Shown: piece after piece, positions 24,104-31,296 of the stretch | Layout of the letters: each line of letters begins with the position of its first letter | Position numbering within the stretch: position 1 is the stretch's first letter | NCBI GenBank assembly: GCA_002683405.1 | Contig: NYTH01000008.1 | Location: 1 to 54,039 of the forward strand | Source of the DNA: Salinisphaeraceae bacterium | GTDB lineage: Bacteria > Pseudomonadota > Gammaproteobacteria > Nevskiales > Salinisphaeraceae | Reading direction: 5' to 3' | DNA length: 54,039 nt | Notes under the pieces: model-generated | Told to the model about the DNA's origin: nothing | Seen by the model: the letters and a program-made list of their open reading frames with translations, nothing else | Databases searched by the model: none | Translations under genes and position numbers: made by a program

Positions 24104-27100
24104 ATGACAATCAGCGTGGGTCTGAACCATGTGACCCGCTACGACTACGACCGCAAGGTACGCATGGGGCCGCAGATCATCCGTCTGCGGCCGGCGCCCC
24201 ACGCGCGGACACTGGTGACGGCCTATTCACTGTCGGTCTCGCCGCAGCCGCACTTTCTGAACTGGCAGCAGGACCCGCACAACAACTGGCAGGCACGGGT
24301 GGTGTTTCCCGAGCCGGTGAGCCATTTCCGCGTGGAGGTGGATCTGCTGGCCGACATGGCCGTGTTCAATCCCTTCGACTTTTTCATCGAGGATTGGGCC
24401 GAGCGGCTGCCGTTCAGCTACCCGACCGGGCTCAAGCGCGATCTGGCCCCGTATCTGCAGCGTGATCTGCCGGACGAGGCGCTGGGCAGCGAGTTCCTGA
24501 AGCTGGTTCGTCAGTGGATGCCCAACGGCCAATGGCGCGGCGAGCGCTGCATCGACTTCCTGGTCGCGCTCAATCAGGCGGTGGCCGGGCGAGTGCACTA
24601 CGTCATTCGCATGGAGGCCGGTGTGCAGACCCCGGCGCATACGCTGGCGGCGGGCTCCGGTTCCTGCCGCGATTCGGCCTGGCTGCTCGTGCAGGTTATG
24701 CGCTACCTGGGGCTGGCGGCGCGATTCTGCTCGGGCTATCTCATCCAGCTCAAGCCCGACGTCAAGTCGCTCGACGGGCCCAGCGGGACCGATCACGACT
24801 TCACGGATCTGCACGCCTGGTGCGAGGTGTTCATTCCCGGCGCCGGCTGGGTCGGGCTGGATACCACGTCCGGGCTGCTGTGCGGGGAAGGCCATATTCC
24901 CCTGACTGCGTCGCCCGAGCCGGCGGGCGCGTCTCCCATCGCGGGCGAACTGGAGGACTGCCAGGTCGAGTTCAGCCACGACATGAGCATTCGCCGGCTG
25001 GTGGAGCAGCCGCGCGTGACGCTGCCCTATACGGATGCTCAATGGGCGGCGATCGACCGCCTGGGCCAGCACATCGACGACGAGCTGCGGGACCGCGACG
25101 TGCGCCTGACCATGGGCGGCGAGCCGACCTTCGTATCGGTCGATGATTTTCAGTCAGCCGAATGGAACACCGCGGCGGTCGGTCCGACCAAGCAGGGGCG
25201 GGCGCGGGAACTGCTGGATCGGCTGGCCGAGCGGTTTGCACCGCAGGCGCTGATGACCTTCGGCCAGGGCAAGTGGTATCCGGGGGAATCGCTGCCCCGC
25301 TGGGCCTATTCGCTGATTTTTCGACGAGATGACCAGCCGGTCCTGCTGGCCGGTCTGTCCGACGCCCCGGCGCCGGACAAGGACCTGGTGCAGGGCGCCC
25401 GGGTGCTGGGAGAGGGTATTGCGACGCGGCTGGGGCTGGAAGACGAATTCGTCCAGCCGGTCTACGAAGACCCCTGGCATTATCTGTATCGCGAGCAGGG
25501 GCTGCCCGAAAATGTCGACCCGCTGGACAGCCGGCTCGACGACCCCGAGGAGCGGGCCCGACTGGCGCGCGTATTCTCGCAGGGGCTCGGGCGGCCGCGC
25601 GGCATCGTGCTGCCGCTGCAGAAACAGCAGGCCGGTGCCCGGGCCGGCTGGCTGTCGGAGGTCTGGCGCACGCGCAGCGGCCGGCTGATGCTCAAGCCGG
25701 GCGATTCGCCGGCCGGTTTTCGCCTGCCGCTGGACAGTCTGCCCTGGCTGCCGGGCACGGCCTATCCGCAGGTCTGGGCGCAGGATCCCACCGAAGAGCG
25801 CCCGCCGCTGCCGCAACGCGAACAGAGAGTACAGCTTCGCTCGGACGATGCGCTCACCGAGCACACGCACCCGAGTCCGCAGGTGCTGGATACGACCAGC
25901 AGCGCCGTGCGCACCGCGCTGGCCGTCGAGCCTCGGGATGATCGTCTCTATGTCTTCATGCCACCCACGGAAAACGCCGCCGATTATCTTGAGCTGGTGG
26001 CGGCCGTGGAAGACAGCGCCCGTGCGGCCGATCTGCCGGTACGCATCGAGGGCTATCCGCCGCCGGGCGATCCGCGGCTGCAGCGCATTTCGATTACCCC
26101 GGACCCGGGCGTGATTGAGGTCAATATCCATCCGGCTGCCGACTGGCCAAGCCTGAAACACATTACCGAAGGGCTCTACGACGACGCCCGCAGCGTCCGG
26201 CTGGGTACCGAAAAATTTCTGATCGACGGCCGCGCGGTCGGCACCGGGGGTGGTAATCATCTGGTGCTCGGCGGCGCGCGAACCGTGGACAGCCCGTTTC
26301 TGCGCCGGCCGGATCTGCTGGGCAGTCTGCTGCGCTACTGGCAGAACCATCCCGGATTGTCCTATCTGTTCTCCGGGTTGTTCATCGGGCCGACGTCGCA
26401 GAGTCCGCGCGTGGACGAGGCGCGCGACGATGCGCTCTACGAGCTCGAGATCGCGCTGTCGCAACTGCCCGAGCCGGGCCGGGACTGCCCGCCCTGGCTG
26501 GTCGACCGCGTGTTGCGTCATCTGCTGACGGATCTGTCCGGGAATACCCATCGCAGCGAAATATGCATCGACAAGCTGTATTCGCCCGACTCGGCCACCG
26601 GTCGTCTGGGGCTGGTCGAGTTTCGCAGCTTCGAGATGCCGCCTCATGCCCGCATGAGCCTGGCTCAGCAGCTGCTGATTCGGGCGCTGATCAGCTGGTT
26701 CTGGCAGCAGCCCTACCGCGGCGAACTCACGCCGCTGGGTACCGCCCTGCACGACCGGTATCTGCTGCCCGAATTCTGCTGGCGCGATTTCCGCAGCGTG
26801 CTGGAAGACCTGCGGCAGGCGGGCTATGCGTTCGAGGATGACTGGTTCGCGCCGCATTTCGAGTTTCGCTTCCCGCTGCACGGCACAGCCGTGTATGAAG
26901 GCGTGGAGCTGGAACTGCGGCACGCGCTGGAGCCCTGGATCACGCTGGGCGAGGAACCGGGCGCCGGCGGCACGGCGCGCTACGTGGATTCGTCTACCGA
27001 GCGTATGCAGATCAAGCTGCGCGGGCTCACCGGCAATCGTTACGCCGTGGCCTGCAATGGCGTGGAGCTGCCGCTCACGCCGACGGGCAGGGCGGGGGAA

Positions 27101-27430
27101 TATGTGGCGGGGCTGCGATTTCGCGCCTGGAAACCCTGGTCGGCGCTGCATCCCACGCTCGAGGCGGATTCGCCGCTGGTCTATGACCTGGTGGACCGGT
27201 GGAATCAGCGGTCCGTGGGCGGCATTACCTATCACGTCGCGCACCCGGCGGGACGCGCTTACGAGACGTGTCCAGTGAATGCCTACGAGGCCGAGGCGCG
27301 TCGCCTGTCCCGCTTTGAAACCCGCGGCCATACGCCGGGCCACCGCATCGAGCTGCGGCGGCCCCGCGTGAGCGACCACTATCCGGTCACGCTGGACCTG
27401 CGTCGTCAGCCGCGGCCGGGCCGCTCATGA
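24104..27430 (+). CDS. Transglutaminase-like protein with DUF2126 domain
   Basis: This 1108-residue protein has an N-terminal transglutaminase-like cysteine protease domain and a long C-terminal DUF2126 domain. The N-terminal beta region begins MTISVGLNHVTRYDYDRKV. The catalytic triad is C188 (GSGSCRDSAWLL), H237 (DLHAWCEVF) and D253 (GLDTTSG). DUF2126 features include TMGGEPTFVSVDD, GQGKWYPGESLPRWAYSLI, HPAADWPSLKHITEGLY, TGGGNHLVLGGARTVDSPFL and EICIDKLYSPDS. Homologues of this length are usually encoded with a circularly permuted ATP-grasp and alpha-E proteins; none is seen here, so this copy is an orphan. The start is ATG 24104. Its stop codon overlaps that of the convergent oxidoreductase gene by 6 bp. 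Confidence 0.9.
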   Translation: MTISVGLNHVTRYDYDRKVRMGPQIIRLRPAPHARTLVTAYSLSVSPQPHFLNWQQDPHNNWQARVVFPEPVSHFRVEVDLLADMAVFNPFDFFIEDWAERLPFSYPTGLKRDLAPYLQRDLPDEALGSEFLKLVRQWMPNGQWRGERCIDFLVALNQAVAGRVHYVIRMEAGVQTPAHTLAAGSGSCRDSAWLLVQVMRYLGLAARFCSGYLIQLKPDVKSLDGPSGTDHDFTDLHAWCEVFIPGAGWVGLDTTSGLLCGEGHIPLTASPEPAGASPIAGELEDCQVEFSHDMSIRRLVEQPRVTLPYTDAQWAAIDRLGQHIDDELRDRDVRLTMGGEPTFVSVDDFQSAEWNTAAVGPTKQGRARELLDRLAERFAPQALMTFGQGKWYPGESLPRWAYSLIFRRDDQPVLLAGLSDAPAPDKDLVQGARVLGEGIATRLGLEDEFVQPVYEDPWHYLYREQGLPENVDPLDSRLDDPEERARLARVFSQGLGRPRGIVLPLQKQQAGARAGWLSEVWRTRSGRLMLKPGDSPAGFRLPLDSLPWLPGTAYPQVWAQDPTEERPPLPQREQRVQLRSDDALTEHTHPSPQVLDTTSSAVRTALAVEPRDDRLYVFMPPTENAADYLELVAAVEDSARAADLPVRIEGYPPPGDPRLQRISITPDPGVIEVNIHPAADWPSLKHITEGLYDDARSVRLGTEKFLIDGRAVGTGGGNHLVLGGARTVDSPFLRRPDLLGSLLRYWQNHPGLSYLFSGLFIGPTSQSPRVDEARDDALYELEIALSQLPEPGRDCPPWLVDRVLRHLLTDLSGNTHRSEICIDKLYSPDSATGRLGLVEFRSFEMPPHARMSLAQQLLIRALISWFWQQPYRGELTPLGTALHDRYLLPEFCWRDFRSVLEDLRQAGYAFEDDWFAPHFEFRFPLHGTAVYEGVELELRHALEPWITLGEEPGAGGTARYVDSSTERMQIKLRGLTGNRYAVACNGVELPLTPTGRAGEYVAGLRFRAWKPWSALHPTLEADSPLVYDLVDRWNQRSVGGITYHVAHPAGRAYETCPVNAYEAEARRLSRFETRGHTPGHRIELRRPRVSDHYPVTLDLRRQPRPGRS

Positions 27431-28480
27431 CGGCTCGGCGATCTTGACCAGCAGCTTGCCCGTATTGCGGCCGTCATAGAGCATGTTGATGGCGGTCATG
27501 GCCGACTCGAGCCCGGCGATTTCCTGATCGCGGTAGCGCATCCTGCCGGCCTTGAGCCATTCGATCAGTTCCGCCTCCATGCCCGCGCGCAGCTCGGGAT
27601 AGTGGTCCAGCACGATGAATCCCTCCATCCGGCCGCGCTTGAGCAGTAGCGCCAGGTAGTTGTCGGGGCCGTCGCTGCCCTGTTCGAGGCTGGTGTACTG
27701 CGAAATGGCGCCGCAGAGCACCACCCGGCCGTGCATCGCCATCAAGGCCAGCGCCGCGTCGAGGGTCGGGCCGCCGACGTTGTCGAAGTAGATATCCACC
27801 CCGTCGGGGCATTCGCGCGCAAAGGCTTCGAGCAGGTCTTCCTGCTTGTAGTTGATGGCGGCGTCGTAGCCGAATTCGTCCGTGAGCATCCGGCATTTCT
27901 CCTCGCTGCCGGCCGTGCCCACGACGCGCCCGGCGCCCTTCAAGCGGGCCACCTGCCCGGCGATGGACCCCACCGCGCCGGCCGCGCCCGAGATCAGCAC
28001 GGTGTCGCCCTGTCTGATCTGGCCCACGTTCACGATACCGTGATAGCCGGTCAGGCCGGTCGTGCCCAGCACGCTGACCCCGGTGCTGATGGGCAGCCCC
28101 GCCGCCTGGATGGCCTTCAGGTTCCACGTGTCCTGAGTGCCCTGGGTGTTGTAGTTCACGCCATTGGACACGGCGTAGTCCTGCCAGCCATCCATGCCGT
28201 TGACGATGTCGCCGGCCGAGAAATCCGGATGGCGGGACTCGACCACCTGACTCACCGTGAAGCCGCGCATGACTTCGCCCAGCTGCACGGGCGGCGCGTA
28301 GCCGTCCACGGGGGCGGCCCAGATGCGCATGGCCGGGTCCAGCGACAGGTACAGATTCCGGACCAGGAACTCACCCTCGTCGGGAACCGGGATGCTGCTT
28401 TCCTTGAGTTCGAAGTTGTCGGGCGAAAAATTGCCGCTGGGATTGCTCTTGAGCACGATCTGGCGGTTGATTGCTGTCAT
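27425..28480 (-). CDS. NADP-dependent oxidoreductase, curcumin reductase/PTGR (MDR) family
   Basis: This 351-residue protein is a zinc-independent medium-chain reductase of the CurA/prostaglandin reductase family, which reduces activated double bonds with NADPH. Markers are LYLSLDPAMR, GEVMRGFTVSQVV, VLGTTGLTGYHGIVNVGQ, the nucleotide-binding motif SGAAGAVGSIAGQ, and YFDNVGGPTLDAAL. No structural zinc cysteine cluster is present. The ATG at 28480 has a strong GGAGGAG; the longer frame to 28525 reaches into the glyoxalase gene. It lies 41 bp after gloA in the same direction, probably in one operon. Such enzymes detoxify enones and aldehydes, which fits the pairing with glyoxalase. Confidence 0.93.
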   Translation of the reverse strand: MTAINRQIVLKSNPSGNFSPDNFELKESSIPVPDEGEFLVRNLYLSLDPAMRIWAAPVDGYAPPVQLGEVMRGFTVSQVVESRHPDFSAGDIVNGMDGWQDYAVSNGVNYNTQGTQDTWNLKAIQAAGLPISTGVSVLGTTGLTGYHGIVNVGQIRQGDTVLISGAAGAVGSIAGQVARLKGAGRVVGTAGSEEKCRMLTDEFGYDAAINYKQEDLLEAFARECPDGVDIYFDNVGGPTLDAALALMAMHGRVVLCGAISQYTSLEQGSDGPDNYLALLLKRGRMEGFIVLDHYPELRAGMEAELIEWLKAGRMRYRDQEIAGLESAMTAINMLYDGRNTGKLLVKIAEPS

Positions 28481-28521
28481 TGTCTCCTCCTTGGGCCGCG
28501 GGCCGCGTTTTTGGTGATAGG

Positions 28522-29049
28522 TCAAAGCGTCATGTTTCCGCGCTCGACGATTTCGATCCAGTAACCATCGGGGTCCTTGATGAATGCAATGCCCTTCATG
28601 CCGCCTTCATCGGGTCGTTTGACGAACTCCACGTTGTTTTCATCGAACCAGCTCACGGCGCGGTCCATATCTTCCACCGAAATGCAGATATGGCCGAAGC
28701 CCTGGGGCTCGTCGTTGCCGTTGTGGTAGTGAAAGCCGGGTTCCTTTTCGGTGCCCCAGTTATGGGTGAGTTCCAGCAGGGCCGACTGAGAGAAGAGCCA
28801 GTTGGTTCTTTCGCCTTCGTCCCGGGGCGCCGGGCCGATATCCATCGGGCAAGCCAGGAAATAGAGCGTGAAGCTGAACTGCTCGAAATCGAGCTTCCGG
28901 ATCACACGCATACCGAATACGCGGGTGTAGAAGCTCAGCGCGCGCTCGGGGTCCTTGACGCGCAGCATGCTGTGATTCAAACGCATGCCCTGCGCGGCGG
29001 GCGGGACGTCCTCGCAGACGCCGGGATGCTGTTCCGTATTGAAACTCAT
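28522..29049 (-). CDS. gloA: Glyoxalase I (lactoylglutathione lyase)
   Basis: This 175-residue protein is a glyoxalase I that isomerises the glutathione hemithioacetal of methylglyoxal to S-lactoylglutathione. Metal ligands are readable as histidine in LNHSMLRVKD, glutamate in LLELTHNWGTE, histidine in GFGHICISVED, and glutamate in GYWIEIVER. Its length and N-terminal region match the longer (eukaryote- and Pseudomonas-like, zinc-type) GloA proteins, with VFGMRVIRK and NGNDEPQGFGH. It starts at ATG 29049. It is upstream of the oxidoreductase gene and follows the DUF815 ATPase on the same strand with a 69-bp gap. Confidence 0.95.
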   Translation of the reverse strand: MSFNTEQHPGVCEDVPPAAQGMRLNHSMLRVKDPERALSFYTRVFGMRVIRKLDFEQFSFTLYFLACPMDIGPAPRDEGERTNWLFSQSALLELTHNWGTEKEPGFHYHNGNDEPQGFGHICISVEDMDRAVSWFDENNVEFVKRPDEGGMKGIAFIKDPDGYWIEIVERGNMTL

Positions 29050-29118
29050 GGTCCGTCGATCCTTGGCTGCAGTGAACGGTCAGTCTGCCACAGCGCTACC
29101 CCGCGAACCGACGATGCG

Positions 29119-30006
29119 TCAGTCTTGGCCGGGCAGTTGATTTCGGCCGGCATAGTCGCGCGCGAACTGCCATGCGGTGCGGCCGCTGCGTGAGCCGCGC
29201 AGCAGCGCCCAGGCCAGCGCATCGTCACGCCAGTCGTTCCCGCCGGGCCCATTTGGGATCAGACGGTTCAGATACTCGGCCACGATGTCCAGATACTGCG
29301 CCTGGCTATAGGGGTGAAACGACAGCCACAAGCCGAAACGATCGGACAGCGATATCTTTTCCTCGACGGCTTCGCCGTGATGCAGCTCTTCGTTGACGAT
29401 GCGGGCCGAGGCGTTGTCGGCATGGAATTCGGGCATCAGGTGCCGACGGTTCGACGTGGCGTAGAGGATGACGTTGTCCGGCGGCACGGCGAGCGAGCCG
29501 TCCAGCATGGCCTTGAGCGCCTTGTAGCTGGCGTCCTGCGCCTCGAAGGACAAGTCGTCGACGAAAATGATGAACCGCTCCGGTCGCTGCGCCAGTAGCG
29601 GTGTCAGGCGCGGCAGCTCGATCAGATCCTGGGCGTCGATTTCGATCAGGCGCAGGTGGCTGTCGGCGAACCGGACCAGCAGGGATTTGACAAGCGACGA
29701 TTTCCCCGTCCCGCGGGCGCCCCAGAGCAGGGCGTCGTTGGCGGGTGCGCCCGCCAGAAACTGCTGCGTATTGCGAAACAGCGTGTCCTTTTGTGTGTCG
29801 ATGCCCAGCAGCTGGTCCGGGTCGACTTGGTGCGGTCGCGTTATGGCTTCCAGTCGGTCGGGCGCGCGCCAGCGGAATGCGCGGGCGGACCAGTCGGGCG
29901 GCTCAAGCCCCGATGGCGAAGCCCCCGAGGCTGATGCCAGACGCTCGAGCGCGTCGGCCGCGCGCGCCAGCTGCGTGACGACTGCGTCGTTTTGACTGTC
30001 CTGCAT
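29119..30006 (-). CDS. DUF815-family AAA+ ATPase
   Basis: This 295-residue protein is an AAA+ type ATPase of the DUF815 family. It has Walker A GARGTGKSSL, Walker B FIIFVDDLSFE, the sensor region VILYATSNRRHLMPEF and the characteristic LSDRFGLWLSFHPYSQAQYL. The N-terminal 60 residues contain a short helical element (LARAADALERLAS). Its cellular role is not established. The start at ATG 30006 (MQDSQND) is chosen by comparison with homologues; an upstream ATG at 30042 is possible, and neither has a good ribosome site. It is the first gene of a likely ATPase-gloA-oxidoreductase operon. Confidence 0.88.
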   Translation of the reverse strand: MQDSQNDAVVTQLARAADALERLASASGASPSGLEPPDWSARAFRWRAPDRLEAITRPHQVDPDQLLGIDTQKDTLFRNTQQFLAGAPANDALLWGARGTGKSSLVKSLLVRFADSHLRLIEIDAQDLIELPRLTPLLAQRPERFIIFVDDLSFEAQDASYKALKAMLDGSLAVPPDNVILYATSNRRHLMPEFHADNASARIVNEELHHGEAVEEKISLSDRFGLWLSFHPYSQAQYLDIVAEYLNRLIPNGPGGNDWRDDALAWALLRGSRSGRTAWQFARDYAGRNQLPGQD

Positions 30007-30057
30007 GGTGCCATCATGCGGCGCAATCACGGCGGCCGGCAAGCCGGGTGCGAGGCC

Positions 30058-30083
30058 GAAAAAAAACCCGGCAGGCGCCGGGT
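30058..30083 (-). terminator. Rho-independent terminator of the 30112 repeat-protein gene
   Basis: On the minus strand, stem ACCCGGC / GCCGGGT with loop GCCT is followed by at least seven T residues. It lies about 30 bp past the stop of the repeat-protein gene. Confidence 0.85.
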
Positions 30084-30111
30084 CAATTTCGAGGAGGATG
30101 AAGAGAAGGGG

Positions 30112-30975
30112 TCAGGGCAGCATCGGCAGCGCCGGCAGACCACCGGCCAGGTTCACGACCGAAACCGGCACCGCCTGTCCTGCCGGCAGCAGGCCTGCGG
30201 GCACGGTTTGGCCGATGACCTGGTCGAGCAGGGCGGCGTCGAGGCCCTGGGTCGGAATGGGTAGGTCGGCCGGCAGGCGTCCCGCGGCAATGCGTCCGTC
30301 CACCACGTCCGCCAGAAGCGACGGGTCAAGACCACCGAGCACGTCCACCGGGATCGGCAGACCGTCCGGCAGCGCGCCCGCGGGCAGCGCCGACCGAGCC
30401 TGACGGGCAATATTGTCTACCAGCGAGGCGTCAAGACCGGCCACCGGCACGGGCAGATTGCCGGGCAGGACGCCGGCCGGCACGCCGCTGGCCAGTAAAT
30501 CCGCAAGCACGGACGCATCAATGATGTTCAGGGGGATCGGCAGCCCGTCTGGCAGAACGCCGACCGGGACCGCGGTCGGCAGTCTACCGCCAGGCAGCGT
30601 CGGCAGGGCGCCGTCGAACAGGTCCGAGACCAGCTGCGGATTCAGCGCGTCCAGGGCGATCGGCAGATCGGCCGGCAGCAGCGCGGCGGGCAGGCTGTTG
30701 CCCAGCAGCGACGTGAGGCCGCCCGGGTCAGCGAGTCCGGTCAGGCCGTTGAGTCCGGACAGGCCGCCGGGCTGGGGCAGTCCGGACAGACCGGCACCGC
30801 CGAGATCGAGCCCCAGCCCCAGCCCCAGCGGGCCGGATCCGGCATTCGGGTTCAGGCCGCCTGCAGCGCCGTTGCCGCTGCCCAGCAGCCCCTGCACGAT
30901 GTTGGCGTTCTGGGCCTGGGCGAGCGAGCTTGCGCTCAAAGCGACCAGGGCGATGGCATACAGGGATCGTCTCAT
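30112..30975 (-). CDS. Secreted Leu/Pro/Gly/Asp-rich repeat protein
   Basis: This 287-residue protein has a signal peptide (MRRSLYAIALVALSASSLAQ, cleaved near AQAQ/NA). Residues about 25-90 are Gly/Leu-rich (GLGLGLDLGGAGLSGL). From about residue 95, roughly 30-residue degenerate repeats of the pattern LPxxLPIPxxxLDxSLLxDxxxxxxPAG follow, about five copies (for example LPDGLPIPLNIIDASVLADL, LPADLPIPTQGLDAALLDQV). There are no cysteines and very few basic residues. I do not recognise a family; the regular spacing suggests a solenoid or extended surface/periplasmic structure. A distant likeness to the protein at 35275 (LP and DLL repeats, signal peptide, own terminator) suggests related roles. 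It is divergent from the TPR operon at 31297. Confidence 0.8.
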   Translation of the reverse strand: MRRSLYAIALVALSASSLAQAQNANIVQGLLGSGNGAAGGLNPNAGSGPLGLGLGLDLGGAGLSGLPQPGGLSGLNGLTGLADPGGLTSLLGNSLPAALLPADLPIALDALNPQLVSDLFDGALPTLPGGRLPTAVPVGVLPDGLPIPLNIIDASVLADLLASGVPAGVLPGNLPVPVAGLDASLVDNIARQARSALPAGALPDGLPIPVDVLGGLDPSLLADVVDGRIAAGRLPADLPIPTQGLDAALLDQVIGQTVPAGLLPAGQAVPVSVVNLAGGLPALPMLP

Positions 30976-31296
30976 TGGTGTCTAGCCTCCGGCTTGAAAA
31001 CGGCGTATTTCGCCGCGTGACTGCTTCTCACGAGGCTATCGGCACCGCTGCCGACCGGCACAGAGCGCAAATGGGCTAAAAAGATAATCCAGATCGGCCG
31101 ATAACAGACCCGGTAGCGGCCAGTGCTTCCGAGGAACGGCCGCGGCGATCGGAAACCACAGCGCTGATGCTTGCGTGCCGTCAGAAAAGCATTATCTTGG
31201 TCGCCTCGCTGCGGTATCGACGCCGCGAGCACGAATCCGGTGCAACGCCACGGACGGGCGTTGCAGTTATTTTCTCAATAGGTGATCAGCCAGCCG
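30976..31296. other. Divergent control region between the repeat-protein gene and the TPR operon
   Basis: About 320 bp with no convincing gene. It must hold the promoters of both divergent transcription units. The stretch 31070-31105 is locally A+T-richer. I see no strong consensus promoter or palindrome. Confidence 0.4.

Noticed and set aside
25154-27379. A 741-residue antisense frame opposite the DUF2126 gene, and similar long antisense frames at 22703-23986, 38156-39868 and 44447-46831
   Set aside because: They mirror real genes in G+C-rich DNA where stops are rare. The sense frames have full domain signatures; the antisense translations have no motifs and an unnatural composition.
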